Notes: generated from the sequence alone by a model not told the origin. Shown: positions 34,842 to 44,384, counted from the stretch's first letter. The stretch: 64,000 nucleotides of DNA from Aequorivita echinoideorum (GCF_018476645.1 NZ_JAHCTB010000002.1:186001-250000), one strand, 5' to 3'. Numbers and translations are program-made.

Positions 34842-35900
34842 ATGGGCGTTAAAATCACTGGCATAGGCAGTTATATTCCGAGTGAAATTGCCAAAAATGA
34901 ACATTTCGGAAAACACCATTTTTATAACGAGGATGGTACCCGCTTTGGCCATGAAAATGATGTGATTATTGAAAAATTTAAGGCTATCACCGGTATCTCC
35001 GAAAGACGCTATCTGCCTAAAACCCTGGTAACATCAGACATTGCTTCCTTTGCTGCAGAAAATGCTTTAAAGAATGCGAGCTTAAACAAGGAAGAACTGG
35101 ATTACATAATTGTTGCGCATAATTATGGCGATGTAAACTACGATTCCGTACAAAGTGATACCGTGCCAAGCATCGCCACACGCGTAAAACATAATTTGAA
35201 GATAGAAAAACCCACTTGCGTAGCGTACGATGTGCTATTTGGCTGTCCAGGCTGGATAGAGGGGATGATCCAGGCAAATGCATTCATAAAGTCCGGAATC
35301 GCAAAAAAGTGTTTGGTAATTGGAGCCGAATCCCTTTCACGGGTGGTAGATCCACACGACCGCGATTCTATGATTTACAGTGATGGCGCGGGGGCGGCAA
35401 TTGTTGAAAAATCTTCGGAAGAAGGCGGAATATTAAGTCACTACAGCGCCACTTTCGCTTTTGAGGAAGCACATTTTATTTATTTTGGCGAAAGCAACAA
35501 TCTCGAATTAAAGGATACACGCCGATACATAAAAATGTACGGCCGGAAAATTTATGAATTTGCCCTGAGCAATGTTCCCGACGCCATGAAAACCTGTTTG
35601 GACCAAAGTGGAATATCCGTTGACGAGGTAAAAATGATTTTCATCCATCAAGCCAATGAAAAAATGGACGAAGCGATTGTAAACAGATTTTACAAACTTT
35701 ATGACAGAACACCGCCCAAGGACAGTATGCCCATGAGTATTGATAAATTGGGCAATAGCAGCGTTGCAACCATCCCTACCCTATACGATCTCGTTTTAAA
35801 CAATGAACTGAAAGGATATTCGGTAAAAGAGAATGACGTTGTTATTTTTGCCAGTGTTGGCGCGGGAATGAATATTAATGCTATAGTTTATAGGATTTAA
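34842..35900 (+). CDS. 3-oxoacyl-ACP synthase III family (FabH-like) protein
   Basis: 352 residues, thiolase-type condensing enzyme. The N-terminal ITGIGSYIPSEI start, catalytic Cys in YDVLFGCPGWIEGM (about residue 128), His in MIFIHQANEKMDEAI and Asn in DKLGNSSVATIP give the Cys-His-Asn triad. It differs from housekeeping FabH in a longer N-terminal insert (FGKHHFYNEDGTRFG). Members of this side group start fatty-acid-like or polyketide-like chains in specialised lipids. It is followed after 18 bases by a methyltransferase and then a glycosyltransferase, a small co-directional group. Confidence 0.82.
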   Translation: MGVKITGIGSYIPSEIAKNEHFGKHHFYNEDGTRFGHENDVIIEKFKAITGISERRYLPKTLVTSDIASFAAENALKNASLNKEELDYIIVAHNYGDVNYDSVQSDTVPSIATRVKHNLKIEKPTCVAYDVLFGCPGWIEGMIQANAFIKSGIAKKCLVIGAESLSRVVDPHDRDSMIYSDGAGAAIVEKSSEEGGILSHYSATFAFEEAHFIYFGESNNLELKDTRRYIKMYGRKIYEFALSNVPDAMKTCLDQSGISVDEVKMIFIHQANEKMDEAIVNRFYKLYDRTPPKDSMPMSIDKLGNSSVATIPTLYDLVLNNELKGYSVKENDVVIFASVGAGMNINAIVYRI

Positions 35901-35918
35901 AAATTCTGAATTATAAAT

Positions 35919-36440
35919 ATGTACGAAGGCCAATTCCCCAAAAAAAGATATAAGCATACGTTTCAATTTTTAGAAAAAGTTATTTCAAAGGAAGACAGAA
36001 TTTTGGATTTGGGCGTTCCCAACCCATTTTCCGAAATGCTTACCAACAAGGGCTTTAACGTAACAAATACGGCTGGTGAGGATTTAGACACTGAGACAGA
36101 TGCGGTAAAAACCGATGCTTTTGATGTTGTAACCGCCTTCGAAATCTTTGAGCATTTGGTCTCTCCATTCAACGTTTTAAGCGATATTAAGGCTAAAAAG
36201 TTGGTAGCTTCCGTGCCACTGCAACTTTGGTTTGCTTCGGCATATAAAAGTAATACGGATAAGTGGGACCGGCATTATCACGAATTTGAGGATTGGCAAT
36301 TTGACTGGTTGCTGGAGAAAGCTGGCTGGCGAATCCTTAAACGTGAAAAATTTACAAATCCCGTAAATAAAATAGGAATTCGTCCCATATTGCGAAGGTT
36401 TACACCGCGCTACTACTTGGTTTATGCGGAACGCGATTAG
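35919..36440 (+). CDS. Class I SAM-dependent methyltransferase-like protein
   Basis: 173 residues, shorter than most. The SAM-binding strand reads RILDLGVPNPFSEML, so the usual GxGxG loop is altered to GVPNP, and FDVVTAFEIFEHL follows at the motif II/III position. The C-terminal half has HYHEFEDWQFDWLLEKAGW, typical of small-molecule methyltransferases. The stop codon abuts the ATG of the next glycosyltransferase gene. Substrate unknown; a glycan or lipid precursor is a guess from neighbours. Confidence 0.7.
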   Translation: MYEGQFPKKRYKHTFQFLEKVISKEDRILDLGVPNPFSEMLTNKGFNVTNTAGEDLDTETDAVKTDAFDVVTAFEIFEHLVSPFNVLSDIKAKKLVASVPLQLWFASAYKSNTDKWDRHYHEFEDWQFDWLLEKAGWRILKREKFTNPVNKIGIRPILRRFTPRYYLVYAERD

Positions 36441-37295
36441 ATGAAATTCTACATAATTATACCCGCCCATAACGAGGAAGCGCATTTGGCAAAAACGCTT
36501 CAATCATTGGTGGAACAGACGCTACTTCCGAAAAAAATTGTAGTCGTAAACGATTCTTCTACGGATGGCACTCAGGATATTATTGATAAATTTTCTGAAA
36601 AATTCAGTATTGTTGAGCGTGTTTTTTTCCGTTCCGAAGAAACCCACGCGCCGGGAAGTAAGGTTATCAATGCGTTTTATAAAGGTATTGAACGGCTGGA
36701 TAACAATTACGACGTAATCTGCAAATTTGATGCAGACCTTATTTTTCCATCAAACTATTTGGAAAAAATTTCAGAACTGTTCACAAAAAATAAGACCTGC
36801 GGAATGGCGGGCGGTTTTTGTTATATTGAAGAAAACGGGAAATGGGTTATAGAAAACCTGACCAACAAAGATCACATTCGCGGAGCTTTGAAAGCATATA
36901 GAAAAGAATGTTTCTTTGATATACACGGCCTCAAAAGCACAATGGGCTGGGACACGGTTGATGAACTACTTGCGCAGTACCACGGCTGGAAAATTGAGAC
37001 TGATACCAGCTTGCATGTAAAGCACTTAAAACCCACTGGCAAGGTTTACACTAAAACTGCTAAACACAAACAGGGCGAGGCTTTTTACAAAATGCGCTAT
37101 GGTTTTTGGCTTACAACAATTGCTTCAGCCAAGCTTGCCTTCAGAAAAAAAAGTCTGCAATATTTTCTGAATTGTATGAATGGTTTTAAAAACGCAAAAA
37201 AGCAGAAACTTGAATATATTGTTTCAGAAAAAGAAGGAAGATTTATCCGCAATCTTCGGTGGAAGAATATATTTAAAAAATTGGGGGTACGCTAA
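36441..37295 (+). CDS. GT2 family glycosyltransferase
   Basis: 284 residues. The GT-A motifs are IIIPAHNEEAHLAKTLQSL, VVNDSSTDGTQDII and FDADLIFP (DxD), with no membrane helices. A C-terminal basic region (FRKKSLQYFLNCMNGFKNAK) may bind membrane or an acidic partner. It directly follows the methyltransferase gene (0 bases) and lies 76 bases before the alkaline phosphatase gene. Probably adds a sugar to a surface glycan or glycolipid. Confidence 0.82.
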   Translation: MKFYIIIPAHNEEAHLAKTLQSLVEQTLLPKKIVVVNDSSTDGTQDIIDKFSEKFSIVERVFFRSEETHAPGSKVINAFYKGIERLDNNYDVICKFDADLIFPSNYLEKISELFTKNKTCGMAGGFCYIEENGKWVIENLTNKDHIRGALKAYRKECFFDIHGLKSTMGWDTVDELLAQYHGWKIETDTSLHVKHLKPTGKVYTKTAKHKQGEAFYKMRYGFWLTTIASAKLAFRKKSLQYFLNCMNGFKNAKKQKLEYIVSEKEGRFIRNLRWKNIFKKLGVR

Positions 37296-37347
37296 ATTTG
37301 GCTGGCAATATAAACTTCGCTTAACCTTTCAACTATTGGATATTCGT

Positions 37348-37355
37348 TATTTTTG
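37348..37355 (+). promoter_or_regulatory. Candidate -7 promoter box of alkaline phosphatase gene
   Basis: TATTTTTG fits TAnnTTTG, 16 bases before the ATG. The -33 TTG is not obvious. Confidence 0.4.
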
Positions 37356-37371
37356 CGAATAAAAATTCAGA

Positions 37372-38472
37372 ATGCAATTTAAATCCCTCTTTGCCCTACT
37401 TTCAATTTCTTATGTATTATCTTCCTGCATTTCAGTTAATGTGAAGGACAACAAGGTTTCAAGTAATTTTTCTGAAACCAAAAAGCCCAAAAATATCATT
37501 CTTTTAATTGGCGATGGAATGGGCCTAAGCCAAGTTTCCGCGGCAATATATTATAAAAACGGCAAGCCCAATTTTGAAAGATTCACCACCATAGGCCTCA
37601 GTAAAACCTCATCTTCAAGTGACTTGGTGACGGATTCTGCCGCAGGCGCGACGGTTTTTTCCGCGGGAGTAAAAACATATAACGGTGCTATTGGTGTTGA
37701 TAATGATACTATTCCAGTAGAAACTATTGTTGAAAAACTTTCAAAAGAAGGTTTCGCAACGGGAATTATTTCTACCTCATCCATTGTGCACGCTACACCC
37801 GCAAGTTTTTACGCCCACGTAAAACGCAGAAGTTATTACGAAGAAATTGCAACCTTCGCCCCCAATTCCGGAGTGGATTTTTTCGCCGGTGGTGGCATCA
37901 AATTTTTTGAAAAAAGAAAGGATGGCAGAAATCTTTTAAATGAAATGAAAGAGAAGGGATATTCGGTTTTTACCGAAAATCTTCCCACAAAACCTTCGTT
38001 GGGAAAGGAAATTATTTTGATGGCGGAAGACGGCATGCCAAAAATGAGCGAAGGTCGTGGCAATTTTTTGACGGATGCCACAAAACTTGCTCTTGAAAAA
38101 CTTTCAAAAAATGAAAACGGATTTTTCTTGATGGTCGAGGGCAGCCAAATTGATTGGGGCGGCCACGCCAACGATGCCGATTACCTGATTGAGGAACTAT
38201 TGGATTTTGACAAAACAATTGGTGCCGCGCTAGATTTTGCCGAAGAGAATGGCGAAACATTGGTACTTGTCACGGCTGATCACGAAACGGGCGGCTTTAC
38301 CCTTGCCGCGGATGGGTCAGATTACAACAAATTGAAATCAACCTTTTCTACGCCGGGACATTCTGGAACGATGGTACCAGTTTTTGCGAGGGGTCCGGGT
38401 GAAAATTATTTCAATGGAATTTATGAAAACACGGCCATCTACCACAAAATGAAAATGCTTTTAGATAAATAA
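37372..38472 (+). CDS. Alkaline phosphatase lipoprotein
   Basis: 366 residues with a lipoprotein signal (FALLSISYVLSSC, Cys at about 19). Alkaline phosphatase superfamily metal and catalytic motifs are NIILLIGDGMGLSQVSAA, the nucleophile Ser in VTDSAAGATVFSAG, and VTADHETGGFTLA near residue 300; a final GHSGTMVPVFARGPG carries the last metal ligands. It hydrolyses phosphomonoesters in the periplasm or at the cell surface to supply phosphate. No Pho box was recognised. Confidence 0.92.
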   Translation: MQFKSLFALLSISYVLSSCISVNVKDNKVSSNFSETKKPKNIILLIGDGMGLSQVSAAIYYKNGKPNFERFTTIGLSKTSSSSDLVTDSAAGATVFSAGVKTYNGAIGVDNDTIPVETIVEKLSKEGFATGIISTSSIVHATPASFYAHVKRRSYYEEIATFAPNSGVDFFAGGGIKFFEKRKDGRNLLNEMKEKGYSVFTENLPTKPSLGKEIILMAEDGMPKMSEGRGNFLTDATKLALEKLSKNENGFFLMVEGSQIDWGGHANDADYLIEELLDFDKTIGAALDFAEENGETLVLVTADHETGGFTLAADGSDYNKLKSTFSTPGHSGTMVPVFARGPGENYFNGIYENTAIYHKMKMLLDK

Positions 38473-38506
38473 AAGCTAAATACCTTAATTATAAAAATCA
38501 CTCGCC

Positions 38507-38514
38507 TAATTTTG
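38507..38514 (+). promoter_or_regulatory. Candidate -7 promoter box of mlaE-like gene
   Basis: TAATTTTG matches TAnnTTTG, 26 bases before the ATG of the permease gene. No -33 TTG seen. Confidence 0.38.
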
Positions 38515-38540
38515 TTACTTTAGCGAAAGAGTTCGTTTAT

Positions 38541-39278
38541 ATGAAGTATATACAAGATATTGGCTCCTACTTTTTGATGCTGAAAAGGGTTTTTGGGAGT
38601 TTCACCAAAACATCGGTTTTAAGACATCTTATCTTTAAGGAAATCAACGATTTGATTATAAAGTCCATGGGGATTGTTGCCTTCATTTCATTTTTTGTGG
38701 GTGGGGTGGTTGCCATCCAGACCGCACTGAATATGACGAATCCTTTGATTCCCAAAAGTTTGATAGGTTTTGCCACGCGCCAATCCGTTATTTTGGAATT
38801 TTCTCCCACATTTATTTCCATAATCATGGCTGGTAAAGTGGGTTCATTTATCACCTCAAGCATAGGTTCTATGCGGGTTACGGAGCAAATTGATGCACTG
38901 GAAGTAATGGGTATCAATTCACTTAACTATTTGGTTTTCCCAAAAATTATAGCACTTTCATTCTATCCTTTCGTAATTGCTATTTCCATGTTTTTAGGGG
39001 TAATGGGCGGATGGCTTGCGGGTGTCTATGGCGGTTTTACAACTTCAGCAGACTTTATTGCTGGGCTTCAAGATAGTTTTGAACCCTTTCATTTATTCTA
39101 TGCCTTCTTTAAAACGTTTATATTTTCCTTCATATTGGCCACAGTCCCATCCTGGCAAGGCTATTATATGAAAGGGGGCGCGCTGGAAGTGGGCCGGGCG
39201 AGTACTAATTCCTTCGTTTGGACCAGTGTGCTTATTATTCTTGCAAATTATATAGTAACCCAACTCCTGTTAAGCTAA
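38541..39278 (+). CDS. MlaE-family ABC transporter permease
   Basis: 245 residues, five to six membrane helices. The MlaE family block FFVGGVVAIQTALNM and the EFSPTFISIIMAGKVGSFITSSIGSMRVTEQIDALEVMGI region are clear. MlaE forms the membrane part of a phospholipid transporter that keeps lipid asymmetry of the outer membrane. The ATPase gene follows with a one-base TAATG overlap. The MCE-domain partner (MlaD) is not in this window. Confidence 0.92.
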   Translation: MKYIQDIGSYFLMLKRVFGSFTKTSVLRHLIFKEINDLIIKSMGIVAFISFFVGGVVAIQTALNMTNPLIPKSLIGFATRQSVILEFSPTFISIIMAGKVGSFITSSIGSMRVTEQIDALEVMGINSLNYLVFPKIIALSFYPFVIAISMFLGVMGGWLAGVYGGFTTSADFIAGLQDSFEPFHLFYAFFKTFIFSFILATVPSWQGYYMKGGALEVGRASTNSFVWTSVLIILANYIVTQLLLS

Positions 39279-40042
39279 TGATTAAGGTAGAAGATGTACA
39301 TAAAAGTTTTGGGAGCGAAGAAATTCTAAAAGGAATTTCCACCACTTTTGAAAAAGGAAAAACCAACCTCATCATTGGCCAGAGCGGTAGCGGTAAAACG
39401 GTCATGCTAAAATGCCTAATTGGCCTTTTTCGGCCAGAGGAAGGAAGAATTTATTACGAAGATAAAGCCATACAAGATATGGATGAGGAAGAACAGCGCG
39501 AACTACGGGAGCAAATTGGGATGCTTTTTCAGGGTGGTGCACTTTTCGATTCCATGACTATTGAAGAAAATGTAATGTTTCCGCTGCGGATGTTCACAAA
39601 ACAGAAAAAAGCAGATATGCTTGCGCGCGTAAATGAGGTATTAAAACGTGTTGATCTTGAAAATGTGAACAAAAAATTTCCCGCACAAATCTCCGGGGGA
39701 ATGCAGAAAAGGGTATCCATTGCGAGAGCCATCGTAAACAAACCAAAATTCCTATTTTGTGATGAGCCAAACTCAGGTCTTGATCCGCGAACGGCTACAT
39801 TGATTGATAATCTTATCCAAGAAATTACCCACGAAAATGATATAACCACGGTCGTTGTTACCCACGATATGAATTCGGTAATGGAAATTGGTGAAAATAT
39901 TGTTCTTTTGAAGAAAGGTAAACTTGCCTGGCAAGGAGATAAAGAGGACATTTTTAAAACCGATAATAAGGATGTCGTAAATTTTGTTTATTCTTCAGAC
40001 CTTTTCAAGAAAATTAGAAACGTTCAATTAAAGGAAGAATAA
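39278..40042 (+). CDS. MlaF-family ABC transporter ATP-binding protein
   Basis: 254 residues from the ATG overlapping the permease stop (TAATG). Longer readings from an upstream ATG run inside the permease gene and are not needed. Walker A is GQSGSGKTV, the signature is ISGGMQKRVSIARA, Walker B is FLFCDEPNSGLD, and the H-loop is VVTHDM. It powers lipid transport together with MlaE at the inner membrane. Confidence 0.94.
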   Translation: MIKVEDVHKSFGSEEILKGISTTFEKGKTNLIIGQSGSGKTVMLKCLIGLFRPEEGRIYYEDKAIQDMDEEEQRELREQIGMLFQGGALFDSMTIEENVMFPLRMFTKQKKADMLARVNEVLKRVDLENVNKKFPAQISGGMQKRVSIARAIVNKPKFLFCDEPNSGLDPRTATLIDNLIQEITHENDITTVVVTHDMNSVMEIGENIVLLKKGKLAWQGDKEDIFKTDNKDVVNFVYSSDLFKKIRNVQLKEE

Positions 40043-40110
40043 TTTTTATCCTAAAAATTTAAATATCAATTAATTTGATTTATTTTTATTCGCTTAAAAT
40101 CAAATTAATC

Positions 40111-41724
40111 ATGATAAAAAAATTACTTTACTGCGTAGCTTTCTTGGGTTGCAGTACCATTTTTTCGCAAGTAACTTTTACCAACAATGCAGATTTATTG
40201 GGTAATTACAATGACACCTCTGAAGCTGCCGTAGATATGAACGGTGATTACCTTGATGATTATGTTCGCGTATCTAGCACCGGGGTTGGAATAGATTACC
40301 AACAACCGGATGGCTCTTTTAACTCAGTTTTTTATCCTATGAATATCCAAAATGTTCCAGACTGGAGCGTGGCGGCAGGGGATATTGACGGAAACGGCTA
40401 TAATGATTTAGTTTTGGGAAACAATTCCCGCGTTTCGTTTCTTTTTGCAAATTCTGACGGAACTGCCTACACGGAAGATCCTAGAAATGAATATATTTTC
40501 TCACAACGCTCCACAATGGCAGACATTGATAATGACGGTCTTTTAGATGTTTTTGTATGTCACGATGTGGATCTTAGCCACCCCTACAGAAACAACGGCG
40601 GTCAAAATCTTGTTCTAGACCAAACTTTGATTGAAACATTGGATAGACCAGGTAACTACGCTGCTATTTGGGTAGATTACGATAACGATGGCGATACTGA
40701 TATGTATTTAACCAAATGCCGCGGCGGAGCAGCTCCGGGAGACGAAGACCGTGACAATGCAATGTATACCAATAACGGCGATGGCACCTTCACTGAAAAC
40801 GCACTGGATATTGGTATGCGGGACAATGCGCAATCTTGGGCTACGGTTTTTGAGGATTTTGATAACGATGGCGATTTTGATGCCTTTATAGTTAACCACG
40901 ATTTTCAAAACAGATTAATGGAAAACGATGGCACCGGGATGTTTACCGATGTTATTGTGGGATCCGGAATAAATCCTACTGACCTTGGCGCGTGGGAAAA
41001 TCAGTCTGGCGATTTTAATAATGATGGTTTTGTAGATATTTTTTCTGAAATGTCAAAAGAACTTTATTTGAATAATGGCGACATGACCTTTACTGGACAA
41101 GATTTGAGTTTTGATGAAGGTGGAATTGGCGATTTCAACAATGATGGATTTTTGGATGTTGTGAATGATGGAAATCTTTGGATAAATGCTGGAAATGGAA
41201 ATAACTGGGTAAAAGTAGGTTTGGAAGGTGTGGATAGCAATAAAAATGGAATTGGCGCCCGCGTTAAGATTGTTGGCGCGTGGGGAACGCAAATGCGTGA
41301 AGTACGCTCTGGCCAAGGTTTTTCACATATGAATTCCCTCTTGGCACACTTCGGAATTGGTACCAGCACAGAGATTGAAACCTTGATTATTGAATGGCCG
41401 TCCGGCACTGTAGATGTCATTGAAAATCCGGATATGAATACCACCCACATCATTGTAGAAGGCAGCAGTCCCCTATCAATTGCGAGTTTTGATAAAACAA
41501 ACATTCGTATTTATCCAAATCCTACTTCTGAAATATTGACTATTTCAATGGACGGTTTAGATAAAACTCCGGTTCAAATTATTGATGTAAATGGAAAACT
41601 GATATTCAATACAAAAATTTCAAACAATGGCTCCATAGATGTATCTTCTTTAAAAGCTGGAGTTTACTTTGCGATGCTTCAAATTGATAAAAAAACGGAG
41701 ACTTTTAAATTCATAAAAAATTAA
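40111..41724 (+). CDS. Secreted FG-GAP/ASPIC protein with type IX sorting domain
   Basis: 537 residues from the ATG at 40111, giving a signal peptide (IKKLLYCVAFLGCSTIFSQ). Repeated FG-GAP/VCBS-like calcium motifs of the D-x-D-x-D-G-x-x-D type recur (DIDGNGYNDLV, DIDNDGLLDVFV, DYDNDGDTDMY, DFDNDGDFDAFI, DFNNDGFLDVV), predicting a beta-propeller. An UnbV/ASPIC module (NGIGARVKIVGAWGTQMREV) follows, then a type A C-terminal sorting domain beginning at IRIYPNPTSEIL. It should be exported and anchored by the type IX system. Ligand unknown. Confidence 0.88.
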   Translation: MIKKLLYCVAFLGCSTIFSQVTFTNNADLLGNYNDTSEAAVDMNGDYLDDYVRVSSTGVGIDYQQPDGSFNSVFYPMNIQNVPDWSVAAGDIDGNGYNDLVLGNNSRVSFLFANSDGTAYTEDPRNEYIFSQRSTMADIDNDGLLDVFVCHDVDLSHPYRNNGGQNLVLDQTLIETLDRPGNYAAIWVDYDNDGDTDMYLTKCRGGAAPGDEDRDNAMYTNNGDGTFTENALDIGMRDNAQSWATVFEDFDNDGDFDAFIVNHDFQNRLMENDGTGMFTDVIVGSGINPTDLGAWENQSGDFNNDGFVDIFSEMSKELYLNNGDMTFTGQDLSFDEGGIGDFNNDGFLDVVNDGNLWINAGNGNNWVKVGLEGVDSNKNGIGARVKIVGAWGTQMREVRSGQGFSHMNSLLAHFGIGTSTEIETLIIEWPSGTVDVIENPDMNTTHIIVEGSSPLSIASFDKTNIRIYPNPTSEILTISMDGLDKTPVQIIDVNGKLIFNTKISNNGSIDVSSLKAGVYFAMLQIDKKTETFKFIKN

Positions 41725-41740
41725 AAGAAAGAAGAAAATA

Positions 41741-41772
41741 AAAAAACCGGCCAATGTGCCGGTTTTTTTTTT
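41741..41772. terminator. Bidirectional terminator between FG-GAP gene and DUF389 gene
   Basis: AAAAAACCGGC / GCCGGTTTTTT stem with a 6-base loop (CAATGT), 16 bases after the plus-strand stop. A- and T-runs on the two sides let it serve the convergent minus-strand gene also. Confidence 0.82.
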
Positions 41773-41776
41773 GCCA

Positions 41777-43204
41777 TCAATCTATCTGCAACGTATCCAG
41801 TTTCATTTTAAATTTCAACCAGGCCTTAATTTTTTCACTGTTTTCCCGTCTTTCACGTGAGGACACCCCTTTTTTCCATTGAAGCGAGACCACAGGAATG
41901 GTATCGGTTCTTTTGAAATCTGTAGTAATTTTATTTGAAAAACTAAACGTTTCCACCCCTTCATAATTTAGCTTCAGTTCTTGGCTCAAATCGCCGAAAG
42001 CCAGATTTTGCACTTTTATGATTGCTATTTGATCCTCCAAAAATCGGATACGTTCGTCCTTGTCGCGGATGGCCTGCTCGTTTTTCACATAAAGATCTTC
42101 AAGAATACCTGCGCGCACTTCCCCGGAAAGCCGTTCAGCAAAGGCATTGCTCTGATCCGCTCCTTGGTAAATCCTTAAATTGGTTTGTTCTAACTTTTCA
42201 GTTTGTTGTAGTTCAGCAAGCCATTCGCTTATTTTTGCCTGCGGAACGGGTTGTCCTATAAGATATACATCAATATTTCTAGATTTGTAATCTTGGGTAA
42301 ATTTTACAACTTCGGCACCTTCGTACTTTATAACATTCTTTACAAAATCTTTCGTTTTGGACTCAAAAACCTGTTGATCAAGAAGTTTTATAAACAGCCA
42401 AACGCTAGGAACCATTACAGCGATGGCAATGAGCGAGGCAATCTGCGCTGTTCTTCTTCGCCTTTTGCTATTTGCGTAGCGTACCAAAGGAAAACGCAAA
42501 AGCTTTGAAACAATAAATGTAGAAAGCGCTATAAATACAGCATTTATAGAAAAAAGATAAAGGGCACCAAGTGCATATTCACCATTCCCGATTGCAAGTC
42601 CATAACCCACAGTACACAAAGGCGGCATAAGTGCAGTAGCAATTGCGACCCCGAAGATAACGCTCGCGATTGTTCCACTTTTCGTTTTGGCAACAATAAG
42701 TCCCAGACCACCAAAAATAGCTACCAATACATCCAAAATCGTAGGATAGGTTCGCGCTATGAGTTCAGGTGTTTCTTCAGTAAGGGGAGAAAGTTTAAAA
42801 TATAAAAAGGCGGTAAGTACGCTCAAAAAAACCATCACGCCCAGGTTTATCAATGATTTCCGTAGGGTTGCGACATCATTTATCGCCACGGAAAGACCAA
42901 TACCTACTATTGGCCCCATAAGTGGCGAGATAAGCATAGCACCAATTACCACCGCGGTACTACTTACGTTGAGACCGATGGATGCTACAAAAATTGAAAA
43001 AATAAGGATCCAAGACGTGTGACCCTTAAAGGAAATGTCCTTCTGTACAGCTTCAATTGTTGCATCCCTATCCGTATCTGCGCGAATGTCAAAAAGTTCT
43101 TTCAAAAACTTTTTTAAACTTGCCCAAGTATTCAGCTTTACCGTGTTGAATTCCTCATCATTCGGTGTAATCTGTATATCGTCCCTATTCTGTTCCTTGC
43201 TCAT
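41777..43204 (-). CDS. DUF389 (TIGR00341-type) membrane protein
   Basis: 475 residues. A cytoplasmic N-terminus of ~55 residues precedes six or so membrane helices that contain the DUF389 block SSTAVVIGAMLISPLMGPIVGIGLSV and ALMPPLCTVGYGLAIG. The last ~230 residues are a soluble, partly coiled-coil domain (EQAIRDKDERIRFLEDQIAIIK). The family is widespread and uncharacterised; transport has been suggested. The stop of manC lies directly before its ATG (0 bases), so they form an operon. Confidence 0.88.
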   Translation of the reverse strand: MSKEQNRDDIQITPNDEEFNTVKLNTWASLKKFLKELFDIRADTDRDATIEAVQKDISFKGHTSWILIFSIFVASIGLNVSSTAVVIGAMLISPLMGPIVGIGLSVAINDVATLRKSLINLGVMVFLSVLTAFLYFKLSPLTEETPELIARTYPTILDVLVAIFGGLGLIVAKTKSGTIASVIFGVAIATALMPPLCTVGYGLAIGNGEYALGALYLFSINAVFIALSTFIVSKLLRFPLVRYANSKRRRRTAQIASLIAIAVMVPSVWLFIKLLDQQVFESKTKDFVKNVIKYEGAEVVKFTQDYKSRNIDVYLIGQPVPQAKISEWLAELQQTEKLEQTNLRIYQGADQSNAFAERLSGEVRAGILEDLYVKNEQAIRDKDERIRFLEDQIAIIKVQNLAFGDLSQELKLNYEGVETFSFSNKITTDFKRTDTIPVVSLQWKKGVSSRERRENSEKIKAWLKFKMKLDTLQID

Positions 43205-44284
43205 TTATGTATATTTTTTTTCAAATTTTTCAGAGAGTTCATTCAAAAGCTGCTTTATTTCCTGTTCTTTTTTCTTTGGGAAAAGCATCAAAACATCCTT
43301 TTTGTCAACAATAATAAAATCGATCAAACCATCTATGACCACCAATTTTCCAGAGGTGGTATAAATCATATTTCCGGATGCATTTTTGAGATGGTGCAAG
43401 GCATTGACCACAGCATTTTCAGCTTCATCTTTCTGTAATTTTTCGTGTAATGCGCCCCAAGTCCCCAAATCATTCCAATCAAACGAAGCTTTTTTTACAA
43501 ATACGTTATTCGCTTTTTCAAGAATTCCATAGTCGATGGAAATGTTTTCTGCCTTTTCATAATTTTCGGAAATGAATTTTTTTTCTTCGGAAGTATTTAA
43601 AACTTCAATTCCATTTTCAAATATGGATGCCATTTCAGGCAGATATTTTTCGAAGGAATTTATTATGCTTTTTACGCTCCAAATAAAGATACCGGCGTTC
43701 CAAAGAAAATTTCCTTCAGCTAAAAATTTTTTTGCGGTTTCATAATCAGGTTTTTCGCGGAATTGCTTCACATGTTTAATTTCCGATAAATTTTCTTTTT
43801 CACTTTCAATATAGCCATAACCGGTGTTTGGAAATGTGGGCTCAATGCCCAATGTTAACAATTTTTCATCTTTTTGCGCAGCTTCAAAACAGGAAATCAC
43901 ATCTACTTGAAAAGCGTTTTCATCTTCAATCCAGTGGTCACTGGGCGCAACCAGCATTATGGCATTTTCATTTTGTTTCTTGATTTTCAATGCAGAAAGC
44001 AGAATGCAGGGCGCGGTATTTCGCATTGCAGGTTCAAGGATGACTTGCTCTTCTGAAATTTGTGGTAATTGCTTCAACGTAATTTCCAGATAGCTATCAT
44101 TCGTTAAAATGAAAATATTTTCTGAGGGAATAATCTTATTTAACCGCGAAAAGGTTTTTTGCAGAAGCGTTTCGCCAGTGCCGAGCATATCGTGGAATTG
44201 CTTTGGAAAATCCCGAGTGCTTATCGGCCAAAACCGAGACCCAATGCCGCCTGCCATAATTACCGCGTAATAATTTTTATTCAT
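43205..44284 (-). CDS. manC: Mannose-1-phosphate guanylyltransferase
   Basis: 359 residues, the short type without a phosphomannose isomerase domain. The nucleotidyltransferase signature MAGGIGSRFWPISTRDFPKQF is at the N-terminus, LVAPSDHWIED gives the metal site, and FREKPDYETAKKFL and GNFLWNAGIFIW are family blocks. It makes GDP-mannose from mannose-1-phosphate and GTP for surface polysaccharides and fucose/rhamnose-type sugars. It lies upstream of the DUF389 gene in a two-gene operon; a 14-bp inverted repeat precedes it. Confidence 0.93.
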   Translation of the reverse strand: MNKNYYAVIMAGGIGSRFWPISTRDFPKQFHDMLGTGETLLQKTFSRLNKIIPSENIFILTNDSYLEITLKQLPQISEEQVILEPAMRNTAPCILLSALKIKKQNENAIMLVAPSDHWIEDENAFQVDVISCFEAAQKDEKLLTLGIEPTFPNTGYGYIESEKENLSEIKHVKQFREKPDYETAKKFLAEGNFLWNAGIFIWSVKSIINSFEKYLPEMASIFENGIEVLNTSEEKKFISENYEKAENISIDYGILEKANNVFVKKASFDWNDLGTWGALHEKLQKDEAENAVVNALHHLKNASGNMIYTTSGKLVVIDGLIDFIIVDKKDVLMLFPKKKEQEIKQLLNELSEKFEKKYT

Positions 44285-44295
44285 TTTCTTAATAT

Positions 44296-44368
44296 GTTTA
44301 AGAGTTTATCTGTTTAAAGTTTAAATACATTTAATTAAATTTTTGAGTCAAATTATAAACTCTTAAAC
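44296..44368. repeat. 14-bp inverted repeat upstream of manC
   Basis: GTTTAAGAGTTTAT (44296-44309) is the reverse complement of ATAAACTCTTAAAC (44355-44368). The arms are 45 bases apart, in the 100-base gap between manC and the sprT-like gene. Similar GTTTAAAAGTTTAT strings sit upstream of mpl (about 18818-18834) and of cdd (about 49289-49303). Confidence 0.45.
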
Positions 44369-44384
44369 CACTAAACATATAAAC

